Shown here piece after piece: positions 1 through 8,227 of a stretch of 64,000 nt of DNA. Location: the NCBI GenBank assembly GCA_002529455.1, contig NYMS01000044.1:1-64000 (forward strand). The letters run 5' to 3'. The stretch is from Glycomyces fuscus. GTDB lineage: Bacteria; Actinomycetota; Actinomycetes; Streptosporangiales; Streptosporangiaceae. Under the pieces are notes generated by a model. That model did no database searches. It saw only the letters and a list, made by a program, of their open reading frames with translations, and was not told the DNA's origin. How positions within the stretch are numbered: position 1 is the first letter of the stretch; each line of letters opens with the position of its first letter. The position numbers and the translations under genes are program-made.

Positions 1-1467
1 GTTCCAGAAGAAGATCAGCGTCGAGGCCGCCAGCACGAACGAGGAGACCGAGGAGATCTGGTTCAGCTCGGTGAAGCCGTCGCTGGGCAGGTAGTCGGCG
101 TAGCGGCGCGGGAAGCCCGCGGCGCCCAGCCAGTGCTGGACCAGGAAGGTCCCGTGGAAGCCCAGGAACAGCAGCCAGAAGTGGAACTTGCCCAGCTTCT
201 CGTTGAGCATCCTTCCGGTGAACTTGGGCCACCAGAAGTAGAAGCCCGCGAACATCGCGAACACCACCGTGCCGAAGACCACGTAGTGGAAGTGGGCCAC
301 CACGAAGTAGGAGTCGGTGACGTGGAAGTCGATGGGCGGGGAGGCCAGCAGCACCCCGGTCAGACCGCCGAAGAGGAAGGTCACCAGGAACCCGACGACG
401 AACAGCATCGGCGTCTCGAAGGTGACCTGGCCCCGCCACATGGTGCCGATCCAGTTGAAGAACTTCACCCCGGTCGGGACCGCGATCAGGAAGCTCATGA
501 ACGAGAAGAACGGCAGCAGCACCGCGCCGGTCGGGAACATGTGGTGCGCCCACACGGTGACCGACAGGCCGGTGATGGCGATGGTGGCCGCGACCAGGCT
601 CTTGTAGCCGAAGATCGGCTTGCGGCTGAACACCGGGAGGATCTCGGTCACGATGCCGAAGAACGGCAGCGCGATGATGTACACCTCGGGGTGGCCGAAG
701 AACCAGAACAGGTGCTGCCACAGGATGGCCCCGCCGTGCTCGGCGTTGAACACCTGGGTGCCGACCATGCGGTCGGCGCCCAGGGCGATCAGGGCCGCGG
801 TCAGGACCGGGAACGCGATGAGCACCAGCACGCTGGTGAGCAGGGTGTTCCAGGTGAAGATCGGCATGCGGAACATCGTCATACCGGGCGCGCGCATGCA
901 CAGGCCGGTGGTGATGAAGTTGACCGCGCCCAGGATCGTGCCCAGACCCGAGACCACCAGGCCCAGGATCCACAGGTCACCGCCCAGACCCGGCGAGCGC
1001 ACCGCGTCCGACAGCGGCGTGTAGGCGAACCAGCCGAAGCTGGCCGCGCCGCCCGGGGTCAGGAACCCGCTGATGGCGATGAGGCTGCCGAACAGGAACA
1101 GGTAGTAGCTGAACAGGTTCATCCTCGGGAACGCCACGTCGGGCGAACCGATCTGCAGCGGCATGATCACGTTCGAGAACCCGACGAACAGCGGGGTCGC
1201 GAACATCAGCAGCATGATCGTGCCGTGCATGGTGAACAGCTGGTTGAACTGCTCGTTGGACATCGCCTGCATGCCCGGCAGGAACAGCTCGACGCGCATG
1301 AGCACCGCAAGCAGACCGCCGAACAGGAAGAACACGAAGGAGGTGATCAGGTACATGTACCCGATGACCTTGTGGTCGGTGGACGTCATCCAGTTGACGA
1401 TCATCGACCCCTTGCGCGACGGTCGCTGACCGCCCGCGAGAGTGGGGCTTGGCGTGGTGGTGCTCAT
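1..1467 (-). CDS. ctaD: cytochrome c oxidase subunit I (C-terminus cut by window edge)
   Basis: Catalytic subunit of the aa3-type terminal oxidase: a polytopic membrane protein that carries haem a, haem a3 and CuB, reduces O2 to water and pumps protons. The 489 visible codons have no stop; family members are usually about 560-580 residues, so the last 70-90 residues lie beyond position 1. The haem-copper signature HPEVYI, the CuB histidine pair in HHMFPTG and the HFHYVVFG segment are all present, along with regularly spaced hydrophobic helices. The ATG at 1467 overlaps the ctaC stop in an ATGA junction, so the two subunits are translationally coupled. Highly confident assignment. Confidence 0.97.
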   Translation of the reverse strand, partial: MSTTTPSPTLAGGQRPSRKGSMIVNWMTSTDHKVIGYMYLITSFVFFLFGGLLAVLMRVELFLPGMQAMSNEQFNQLFTMHGTIMLLMFATPLFVGFSNVIMPLQIGSPDVAFPRMNLFSYYLFLFGSLIAISGFLTPGGAASFGWFAYTPLSDAVRSPGLGGDLWILGLVVSGLGTILGAVNFITTGLCMRAPGMTMFRMPIFTWNTLLTSVLVLIAFPVLTAALIALGADRMVGTQVFNAEHGGAILWQHLFWFFGHPEVYIIALPFFGIVTEILPVFSRKPIFGYKSLVAATIAITGLSVTVWAHHMFPTGAVLLPFFSFMSFLIAVPTGVKFFNWIGTMWRGQVTFETPMLFVVGFLVTFLFGGLTGVLLASPPIDFHVTDSYFVVAHFHYVVFGTVVFAMFAGFYFWWPKFTGRMLNEKLGKFHFWLLFLGFHGTFLVQHWLGAAGFPRRYADYLPSDGFTELNQISSVSSFVLAASTLIFFWN

Positions 1468-2492
1468 GACTGCTCATTCTCCTCGGCGTCGGAACCGCCG
1501 GAACCGGTGTCCTGCTCCTCGGTACCGGAGCCCTCGGCGTCGGAGCCGCCGACGCCGGTGCCGGTGCCCTCCTCGTCGGTGTCGCCGCCCTCGGCGCCCG
1601 CACCCTCGGCGCCGGAGCCCTCGCCGGATTCCGGCTGGTCGCCGGTGTCGGCGGCCTCGAGCTCAGCCTCCTCGGCGGCCCGCTGCTGCTCGGCGGCCCA
1701 GGCGTCGTACTCGTCCTGGGGCAGGACCTGGACGTTGAAGAGCATGCGGGCGTGGTCGACACCGCACAGCTCGGCGCAGCGGCCGACGTACTCGCCCGCC
1801 GTGCCCTCGTTCAGGTCGGCCTGGAAGGCGTTGTCCCGGCCGGGGATGACGTCCATCTTGAAACCGAACTCGGGGACCCAGAACGAGTGGATGACGTCCG
1901 GCGAGTGCAGGTCGAAGTGGACGGTCGCGCCCTCGGGCAGCACCAGGGTCGTCTGGGTGGAGGGGTCGGCGGTGCCGTCCGGGTTGGGGATACCCGTCTC
2001 GGAGAAGAGCACCTCCCCGCCGTTCTCCTTCTTGTCGTCGAGGTAGTTGAACTGCCAGGCCCATTGGAAGGCCACGACCTCGATGTTGACGTCCGCCGGC
2101 TCGTCGGTGTCGAGCAGGATCGCCTGGTCCCGGGCGGTGAAGAAGAACAGCACCGAGATGATGACGATCGGCAGCACGGTGTAGAGCGCTTCGATGGGCA
2201 TGTTGTACCGCACCTGCGGCGGCAACTGCTCAGAGCGCTTGCGGTGGAAGATGACCGACCAGACGATCAGCCCCCACACGAGAATGCCGACCGCGAAAGC
2301 CGCCACCCAGGAGCCCTGCCAGAGCGAGAGAACACGCTCGGCCTGGTTGGTGATCGGCTCCGGCATGCCCAAACGAGTGAGATCGTTCGACGCGCAGCCG
2401 GTCGCGGCCAGCCCCAGCACGGCGAGCGCGGCGCCGCGTGGTGCCCATCGGCGCAGGTTGCGGCGCCGATTCTCTTGGCGGGTCGGACTCAC
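1464..2492 (-). CDS. ctaC: cytochrome c oxidase subunit II, lipoprotein form
   Basis: Carries the dinuclear CuA centre that passes electrons from cytochrome c to subunit I. I chose the GTG at 2492 because a GGGAAGG ribosome-binding site sits about 7 nt upstream; this gives 342 residues. Residues 20-33 form a lipoprotein signal peptide ending in LAATGC (Cys33), followed by two transmembrane helices. The CuA domain has the expected ligands His202, Cys239, Cys243, His247 and Met250 in the HSFWVP and CAELCGVDHARM segments. The last 70 or so residues are a low-complexity Glu/Gly/Ser/Thr/Asp tail, which is longer than usual and probably lies outside the membrane. The gene overlaps ctaD by 4 bp. Confidence 0.96.
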   Translation of the reverse strand: MSPTRQENRRRNLRRWAPRGAALAVLGLAATGCASNDLTRLGMPEPITNQAERVLSLWQGSWVAAFAVGILVWGLIVWSVIFHRKRSEQLPPQVRYNMPIEALYTVLPIVIISVLFFFTARDQAILLDTDEPADVNIEVVAFQWAWQFNYLDDKKENGGEVLFSETGIPNPDGTADPSTQTTLVLPEGATVHFDLHSPDVIHSFWVPEFGFKMDVIPGRDNAFQADLNEGTAGEYVGRCAELCGVDHARMLFNVQVLPQDEYDAWAAEQQRAAEEAELEAADTGDQPESGEGSGAEGAGAEGGDTDEEGTGTGVGGSDAEGSGTEEQDTGSGGSDAEENEQS

Positions 2493-2906
2493 GGATTGCC
2501 TTCCCAGCGGTGTAGCCCGTGGAACCTCCACGGGCGGCCTAAGTATCCAAAGCTTTTCAGGGGGAAACATTATCGCGAACCGCCCAGCGCCCAGTTCAGG
2601 GGCTTGCCTGGTCAGCGTGTTGCCGACACCCCCGAGCGGAGCTCGCGGCGGTACGTGGAGCCGGGCCCGTTCGCCCGCGGAGGATGCCCTCCCGGCTGGC
2701 TACGGAGCGCGGCCCGGCGTTCCCCCGGGCCCTCTTCCTTTCTTCGATCGCGTCCCCTCCGCCTCTCGGGGGCGGCGTGGACGTTTCACGAGGAGAGAAC
2801 AAGGTGAGCGTATCGCTGGGTTTACGACGCCCTTAACCGGGTTCGCCTTAGGGACGTGACCGGGTCAGGATGGTCCTCACAGGACGACGACACACGGGGG
2901 TTTTCC
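2493..2906. other. divergent intergenic region between ctaC and tusA-like gene
   Basis: About 410 bases separate the two divergent genes. The region must hold promoters for both. The A/T-richer stretch near 2535-2580 is the likely promoter area for ctaCD, but I could not match a clean -35/-10 pair. No convincing gene is seen; short frames here lack coding character. Confidence 0.4.
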
Positions 2907-3155
2907 GTGCCCGAGTACCCGCCCCGGCCTCCTCTGGTCACCGTGGAGGCGGTGGGCCGCAAGTGCCCCATCCCGATCATCATGCTCGCCGCCAGGCTGC
3001 ACGAGGTGCCCATAGGCGCGGTCATCGCGGTCACCGCGGACGATCCCGCCGCCAGCGCGGACATCCCCGCCTGGTGCCGGATGAAGATGCACGAGTTCGT
3101 CGCGGAGCAGCCCCTGGCACGGGGTAGCGCTTTTCACATCCGGCGCATGTACTGA
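2907..3155 (+). CDS. TusA/SirA-like sulfur-carrier protein
   Basis: An 82-residue protein of the TusA/SirA/YeeD family, small cytoplasmic proteins that carry sulfur as a persulfide on a conserved cysteine. The family hallmark CPIPIIM lies near residue 17, after the strand VTVEAVGRK, and the length is typical. The GTG at 2907 is preceded by GGGGG six bases upstream. A GTG at 2856 in the same frame has no well-spaced ribosome-binding site and would add a non-conserved leader. The gene stands alone, divergent from ctaC and convergent with rpsD, so no specific sulfur pathway (tRNA thiolation, molybdenum cofactor) can be assigned. Confidence 0.8.
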   Translation: MPEYPPRPPLVTVEAVGRKCPIPIIMLAARLHEVPIGAVIAVTADDPAASADIPAWCRMKMHEFVAEQPLARGSAFHIRRMY

Positions 3156-3325
3156 CCCGCTCCGGGGCCCGGCAGCCGTCCCCCGCCCCGGGGGCGGGAG
3201 AAGGTTAGGAGGGGGCCGAAAACCCCGCGGTACGGGGCTCGGGAGTTCCGGTTCCGGTGCGATAACGATTCACACCCCGCCGAATCCGGGACGTGGCGTG
3301 CTCCACACCACCCCCGGACACGGCG

Positions 3326-3354
3326 AGGCCGCGCGGACCGGGTCCGCGCGGCCT
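3326..3354. terminator. bidirectional hairpin between tusA-like gene and rpsD
   Basis: A perfect inverted repeat with 14-bp arms (3326-3339 and 3341-3354) around a single central base. In RNA the innermost pairs would open into a small loop. It lies between two convergent genes and has no U-run, as is common in high-GC actinomycetes. Confidence 0.7.
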
Positions 3355-3416
3355 GCCTGGTCCGCGTCGGCCGCTCCCCGGGGAGGAAGCGGCCGTGCAC
3401 TCGGCTCGGCGAGCGC

Positions 3417-4028
3417 CTAGCGGGCGTAGAACTCCACGACCAGCTGCTCGTCGAAGGGCACCGGGATCTGCTCGCGCTTGGGACGGTCGACGACCGCGAC
3501 GCGCAGGTCCTTGTGGCTCACGGCGAGGAAGCCGGCGATCTTGTCGTCGGCGTGGACACCCTCGGTGGCCTCGACGAACGGCACCATGTTGCGGGACTTC
3601 TCCCGAACACTGATGATCTGGCCGGGCTTGACCTGGTACGACGGGATGTCGACCTTCTTGCCGTCCACGGTGATGTGACCGTGGTTGACGAACTGGCGGG
3701 CGGCGTAGATCGAGGCGGCCAGACCGGCGCGCAGCACGACCGTGGCCAGACGCAGCTCCAGCTCGGCGAGCATCTCCTCACCGGTACGCCCCGGGCGCTT
3801 CTTGGCGCTCTCGTAGACGCGCAGCATCTGCTTCTCGGTCAGGTCGTAGTACCAGCGCACCTTCTGCTTCTCCGCCTGGCGGACCGCGTAGTCGCTGCTG
3901 TTGCGGCGGACGCGGCGGCCGTGCTCGCCGGGCGGGTAGGGACGCTTCTCGAAGTAGCTGACCGCCTTACGGGTCAGCGGGGTGCCGGCGCGCCGGGACA
4001 ACCGCACCTTCGGTCCGGTGTAGCGCAT
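3417..4028 (-). CDS. rpsD: 30S ribosomal protein S4, cysteine-free (zinc-independent) form
   Basis: Primary rRNA-binding protein that nucleates assembly of the 30S body and helps decoding fidelity. The 203 residues match the family length. The N-terminal segment (YTGPKVRLSRRAG) is followed by an S4 RNA-binding domain around residues 92-155 (RLATVVLRAG, QFVNHGHITVDGKKVDIPS) and the conserved end DEQLVVEFYAR. There is no cysteine in the protein, so the zinc-knuckle of the C+ type of S4 is absent. The gene stands alone and is not in an alpha-operon context. ATG start. Confidence 0.97.
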   Translation of the reverse strand: MRYTGPKVRLSRRAGTPLTRKAVSYFEKRPYPPGEHGRRVRRNSSDYAVRQAEKQKVRWYYDLTEKQMLRVYESAKKRPGRTGEEMLAELELRLATVVLRAGLAASIYAARQFVNHGHITVDGKKVDIPSYQVKPGQIISVREKSRNMVPFVEATEGVHADDKIAGFLAVSHKDLRVAVVDRPKREQIPVPFDEQLVVEFYAR

Positions 4029-4501
4029 GCAATGTCCTTTCCGGATGAATCAGGGGAATCCCAGGTAAGGCTGGCCTAGATCTGGGAGGCGCTCAGCGCG
4101 CCCGGGCCCGCGTGGGCGTGCCGGAGCACACGCAGCGGGACAGGTTCCCCACCGTCGCGGCGACCCGGCGCGGACGGCTTGGGCTGGGTAACCGGCACGC
4201 GTTTCAGCGCACCGGCGGGCACGGGGCTCCCCGTGCGGGACGCCGTCTCCCAGGGAGCGGCGGCCGTGCGGGGCGCGGCCCGGTCCGTCAATCGGACACG
4301 GGTCGTGCGGGTCGCGGCTACCCACTCTACGGGTTCGCGGACACCACCCCGACCCGAAGCGGCGGCCGAAGCCGGGCGCGGCCCCCGCCGGCGGGCCCGG
4401 ACGGGGGTGCGAACGCCCGGCCCCCGGGACCCGAGGAACCGTCGCCGCACGGACCCGGCGGACGGGGCGGAGCGGCACCCGCCGCGACCGCCCCGCTCCG
4501 G
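4029..4501. other. gene-free interval between rpsD and adenosine kinase
   Basis: About 470 bases. Open frames across it have strongly biased Arg/Pro/Ala/Gly composition, no ribosome-binding site and no family resemblance. It should contain the rpsD promoter, but I could not place one with confidence. Confidence 0.4.
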
Positions 4502-5473
4502 CTACAGGAAGGGCGCGACCTCGGCCGAGGCCCCGGCCCCGTAGGACTTCTCCAGACGCGCCAGGAGCGAGGCCCCGGTCAGCGTGTACTCCTGCGGCCC
4601 GTCGGCCTCCAGGCAGTGCACCGCGGTGGCGTTGCCCACCTGGGCGGCCCGCTCCAGCGACAGCCCCCAGGAGTGCGCGGCCAGGAAACCGGCGCGGAAC
4701 GCGTCCCCCACACCCGTGGGGTCGACCAGCTCCCCCACCGTCGCGGCCGGCACGTGCACGCTCGGCTCACCCACGCGGTCGATACGCGCCCCCTTGGCCC
4801 CCAGCGTGGTGACACGGGTGCCCACCCGCTCCAGGACGTCGGCGTCGGACCAGCCCGTCTTCTGCTCGGCCAGCGCCTTCTCGTACTCGTTCGTGAACAG
4901 GAAGGCCGCACCCTCGATCAGACCCCGCACCTCGGGCCCCTCCATCCGGGCCAGCTGCTGGGAGGGGTCGGCGGCGAAGGCGATACCGCGCGTGCGGCAC
5001 TCCTCGCTGTGACGCACCATCGCGGCCGGGTCGTCGGCCCCGATCAGCACCAGGTCCAGGCCGCCGACCCGGTCCGCGATCGGCTGGAGCTCGATGTTGC
5101 GGGCCTCGGCCATGGCCCCGGCGTAGAAGGACGCGATCTGGTTCTGGTCCCGGTCCGTGGTGCAGATGAACCGGGCGGTGTGGCGCAGCTCGGAGATGTA
5201 GACCGCGGAGGTGTCCACACCATGGCGGTCCAACCAGGCGCGGTAGTCCTCGAAGTCGGCCCCCGCCGCGCCCACCAGCACCGGGTTGAGGCCGAACCCG
5301 CCCATGCCGAAGCAGATGTTGGCGGCGACACCGCCGCGCCGGACGTCCAGCTCGTCGATCAGGAAGGACAGCGACAACTGCTGGATCTGGTCGGGGATGA
5401 TCTGTTCCGCGAAACGCCCCTCGAAGGACATCAGGTGGTCGGTGGCGATGGATCCGGCAACCGCGATACGCAC
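4502..5473 (-). CDS. adoK: adenosine kinase, PfkB/ribokinase family
   Basis: Phosphorylates adenosine to AMP with ATP in purine salvage. The 323-residue protein closely resembles what I recall of mycobacterial AdoK: the start RIAVAGSIATDHLM, the substrate lid RGGVAANICFGMGG, AADPSQQLARM, and the PfkB signature DPTGVGDAFRAG near residues 251-262, whose Asp is the catalytic base. Gene order supports the call, since in mycobacteria adoK lies between ctaC and an A-type Fe-S carrier as here. I chose the GTG at 5473, with AAGGAG about 10 nt upstream; the frame extends further upstream but with low-complexity sequence. A different sugar or nucleoside substrate cannot be excluded from sequence alone. 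Confidence 0.88.
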   Translation of the reverse strand: MRIAVAGSIATDHLMSFEGRFAEQIIPDQIQQLSLSFLIDELDVRRGGVAANICFGMGGFGLNPVLVGAAGADFEDYRAWLDRHGVDTSAVYISELRHTARFICTTDRDQNQIASFYAGAMAEARNIELQPIADRVGGLDLVLIGADDPAAMVRHSEECRTRGIAFAADPSQQLARMEGPEVRGLIEGAAFLFTNEYEKALAEQKTGWSDADVLERVGTRVTTLGAKGARIDRVGEPSVHVPAATVGELVDPTGVGDAFRAGFLAAHSWGLSLERAAQVGNATAVHCLEADGPQEYTLTGASLLARLEKSYGAGASAEVAPFL

Positions 5474-5669
5474 GGGACGAAGGCTCCTTGGTCGGGAGGT
5501 GTCGGTCTGCTGACCGGACGGGGGCTGCGGGCATGCCGAGGACGTGCCCGGTTCGGACTGCCCCAGGGTAGTGCAGTGCGCCCGCGGCGCCGTGGACGCC
5601 CGCCCGCGGCCGCCCCGGAGCACACCGCGGGCCCGGGGCCCCGCCACGGGCCCCGCCCGCACACGAAAA

Positions 5670-5702
5670 GGGGGGGAGGGCGGCACGAACCGCCCTCCCC
5701 CC
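5670..5702 (-). terminator. rho-independent terminator of the A-type Fe-S carrier gene
   Basis: A 13-bp G/C stem (5671-5683 with 5690-5702) and a 6-base loop. On the minus strand it is followed by CTTTT, giving a short U-run. It lies about 65 bases after the stop of the gene at 5767-6114. Confidence 0.85.
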
Positions 5703-5766
5703 GGAAACCGGGCCACCCGGCCGACCGGGACCCTACGCCCCGGCCCGCCCGACGGCGCTCCCGAAC

Positions 5767-6114
5767 CTAGTTGAAGGAGTCACCGCAGGCGCAGGAACCG
5801 GTGGCGTTGGGGTTGTCGATGGTGAACCCCTGCTTCTCGATGGTGTCGACGAAGTCGATCGTGGCACCGACCAGGTAGGGGGAGCTCATCCGGTCGGTGA
5901 CGACCTCCACACCGCCGAAGTCGCTGACGACGTCGCCGTCGAGCTCGCGCTCGTCGAAGTAGAGCTGGTAGCGCAGCCCCGAGCAACCACCGGGCTGAAC
6001 GGCCACGCGAAGACGCAGGTCGTCCCGCCCCTCCTGCTCAAGGAGCGCCCGGACCTTGCTGGACGCCTCGTCGGTGAGGATGATGCCCTCGGTGGTCTCG
6101 CTCTGAACCGTCAT
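5767..6114 (-). CDS. erpA: A-type iron-sulfur cluster carrier (ErpA/IscA family)
   Basis: Small cytoplasmic carrier that receives Fe-S clusters from the assembly machinery and hands them to target apoproteins. It has 115 residues and the three family cysteines: Cys44 in GGCSGLRY, then Cys108 and Cys110 in the C-terminal SCACGDSF. The ATG at 6114 has AGAGGAG at good spacing. An in-frame upward extension exists but lacks a ribosome-binding site and reads as low-complexity sequence. Conserved synteny with adoK and ctaC favours the mycobacterial Rv2204c-type protein. The exact clients are not visible. Confidence 0.92.
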   Translation of the reverse strand: MTVQSETTEGIILTDEASSKVRALLEQEGRDDLRLRVAVQPGGCSGLRYQLYFDERELDGDVVSDFGGVEVVTDRMSSPYLVGATIDFVDTIEKQGFTIDNPNATGSCACGDSFN

Positions 6115-6448
6115 GCTGGAAAGCTCCTCTGGAAAGGGGTAGCGGCTGGCCGGCGACCCCCTTGGTCGCGTCTGGACCGGCCCGCCGCAGCGGGTCCCGT
6201 CCTCTTCAACGGTTCCCAACGCCCGACACCGGTACCGCATTCCTGCGCACCGGCGGACACGGGCGTCGCGGCGCCGCTGTGTTCTCCCCGCCGCCCCCGA
6301 CCCGCACTGCGGGCGGGGCCGCGGCCGGACACGGACGTGCCCGTCCTCCCAGGGTAATTTGTCCCGACCCGGGACGCCATCTCCCAGCCGGACCTGTGCA
6401 CGAACCCACCCGGCCCCGCAAGCGCGCACCGGCCGCACCCCGCACAGC
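6115..6448. other. intergenic interval upstream of the Fe-S carrier gene
   Basis: About 330 bases without a supported gene. It should hold the erpA-type promoter. No clear operator or RNA element was recognised. Confidence 0.35.
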
Positions 6449-6489
6449 GGGCGGGGGCGGAGCCCGCCAACAGGCCCCGCCCCCGCCCC
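6449..6489 (-). terminator. hairpin after livF
   Basis: G-rich arm 6449-6460 is complementary to the C-rich arm at 6477-6488, giving a stem of about 12 bp with a 16-base loop. It lies immediately past the livF stop codon at 6496. No U-run. Confidence 0.6.
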
Positions 6490-6495
6490 GACGCC

Positions 6496-7356
6496 TCAGC
6501 CCTTGGCCAGCGTCCCCAGGTACAGCTCGATCACGTTGGGATCGTTCAGCAGGTCCGCGCCCGTACCGGTGTAGGCGTTGCGCCCCTGGTCCAGCACGTA
6601 GCCGCGGTCGCAGATCTGCAGGCAGCGCCGCGCGTTCTGCTCCACCATGATCACCGACACACCCGTCCGGTTGACCTCCTTGACCCGCTGGAAGACCTCC
6701 TCCTGGTAGATCGGCGACAGACCCGCCGTCGGCTCGTCCAACAGCAGCACCGACGGCTCCATCATCAACGCACGCCCCATGGCCACCATCTGACGCTCAC
6801 CGCCCGACAGCGACCCCGCCTTGGCCTTGCGCCGGTCCGCCAGCAGCGGGAACAGCTCCGCCACCGCCGCGAACCGCTTCGTGAACGTCCGCGGCCGCAG
6901 GAACGCCCCCATCTGGAGGTTCTCCTCGATGGTCAGCGACGGGAACACGTTCTGCGTCTGCGGAACGTAGCCCACCCCCCGCTCCACCAGGCTGTGCGCG
7001 GGCAGACCCGCGATGTCGGCCCCCCGCAGCGTCAGAGCCCCCTCACGCACCGGGATCAGCCCGAACACCGTCTTGATCAACGTGGACTTACCCGCCCCGT
7101 TCGGGCCGATGATCGCCACGACCTCGCCCTCGGACAGCGTCAGGGTGCACCCGTTGAGGATGTTCACCCCCGGCACGTACCCCGCCACCAGCTCCCTGGC
7201 CAACAGCAGGTAGTCCTGCGGACCGCCCACCGGCGCCGCCCCACCCGCGTGCTCCAGGACCTCCTCACGGTGCTCCTGCACGGCGGCGGCCTCCCCGGCC
7301 TCAGCCGGGACCCCCTCCGCGACCCTCTCCGGACTCGGCTTCGCGCTCTCAGTCAT
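6496..7356 (-). CDS. livF: branched-chain amino acid ABC transporter ATPase LivF-type
   Basis: Second ATPase of a high-affinity branched-chain amino-acid (HAAT) importer. The 286-residue protein has Walker A GPNGAGKST, the Q-loop region PQTQNVFP, ABC signature LSGGERQ, Walker B VLLLDEPTAGL and switch histidine equivalent in IMVEQNA (Gln-Asn, as is normal for LivF). The ATG at 7356 overlaps the end of livG by 8 bases, so translation is coupled. About 45 extra residues at the N-terminus are Ala/Glu-rich and probably disordered. Last gene of the livHMGF operon; a hairpin follows. Confidence 0.93.
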   Translation of the reverse strand: MTESAKPSPERVAEGVPAEAGEAAAVQEHREEVLEHAGGAAPVGGPQDYLLLARELVAGYVPGVNILNGCTLTLSEGEVVAIIGPNGAGKSTLIKTVFGLIPVREGALTLRGADIAGLPAHSLVERGVGYVPQTQNVFPSLTIEENLQMGAFLRPRTFTKRFAAVAELFPLLADRRKAKAGSLSGGERQMVAMGRALMMEPSVLLLDEPTAGLSPIYQEEVFQRVKEVNRTGVSVIMVEQNARRCLQICDRGYVLDQGRNAYTGTGADLLNDPNVIELYLGTLAKG

Positions 7357-8227
7357 CACCACTCCCCGGGGCCTCGGCCGTCTCCTCCTGGGCACCCAGG
7401 TAGGCGTCGATCACCTGCTGGTTGGACCGGATGTCCGAAGGACGGCCCTCCGCGATCACCCGCCCCTGGGCGAGCACCACGATCCAGTCGCTGATACCCA
7501 TGATCACGTCCATGTCGTGCTCCACGAAGAGCACCGTCTTGCCCTCGTCGCGCAACGACGTGATGTGCCCCAGCAGCGACTGCACCAGCGCCGGGTTCAC
7601 CCCCGCCATCGGCTCGTCCAGCATGATCATGGCCGGATCGGTCATCAGCGAACGCGCCATCTCCAACAGCTTGCGCTGACCGCCCGAGAGCGAACCCGCC
7701 ATGTCGTCGCGCTTGTCGATGAGCTTGAAACGCTCCAACAGGTCCATCGCGCGCCGCGTGTTCGCCTTCTCCTGCCCCTGCCACACCGGACGCAGGAACG
7801 CACCCGCCATCCGCTCACCGAACTGCCCCGGCGCACCCAGCAGCATGTTGTCCAACACCGTCATCCGGGTCAGCGCCTTGGTCAGCTGGAAGGTCCGCAC
7901 CATCCCCGCACGCGCCACCTGGTGACCGCGCCTGCCGTTGATCGGCCTGCCCTGGAAGGTCCACCGGCCCCCGTCCACCCGGTCGAAACCGGTCAACAGG
8001 TTGAACAGCGTCGACTTACCCGCGCCGTTCGGACCGATCAACGCCGTGATCGTCCCCCGCTGCACCTCCAGGTGCCCCACGTCCACCGCGGTCAGACCGC
8101 CGAAGGAACGGCGCACACCGTCCGCCACCAGGATCGGATCCGGCTTCGCCGAACCCGGCACCGGCTCCGCGCCGGCCACGCGGTCGACCCCGACACCGGC
8201 GCCGCCGTCCACCTTGTCACTTGACAT
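7349..8227 (-). CDS. livG: branched-chain amino acid ABC transporter ATPase LivG-type
   Basis: First ATPase of the importer, 292 residues. Visible motifs are Walker A GPNGAGKST, the LivG-type insertion around GRRGHQVARAGMVRTFQ, signature LSGGQRK, Walker B MIMLDEPMAGVNP and switch His in LFVEHDMD. The ATG at 8227 lies inside the end of livM (11-base overlap), which supports both the start and the operon. About 30 N-terminal residues precede the ABC domain and are low-complexity. LivG pairs with LivF at the cytoplasmic face of the LivH/LivM channel. Confidence 0.93.
   Translation of the reverse strand: MSSDKVDGGAGVGVDRVAGAEPVPGSAKPDPILVADGVRRSFGGLTAVDVGHLEVQRGTITALIGPNGAGKSTLFNLLTGFDRVDGGRWTFQGRPINGRRGHQVARAGMVRTFQLTKALTRMTVLDNMLLGAPGQFGERMAGAFLRPVWQGQEKANTRRAMDLLERFKLIDKRDDMAGSLSGGQRKLLEMARSLMTDPAMIMLDEPMAGVNPALVQSLLGHITSLRDEGKTVLFVEHDMDVIMGISDWIVVLAQGRVIAEGRPSDIRSNQQVIDAYLGAQEETAEAPGSGDD

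Noticed and set aside
4050..4478. 142-codon minus-strand frame upstream of rpsD
   Set aside because: Arg/Pro/Gly-biased, without ribosome-binding site or motif; probably non-coding.
4112..5770. 552-codon plus-strand frame opposite adenosine kinase
   Set aside because: Shadow of the adoK gene. No ribosome-binding site and no family resemblance.
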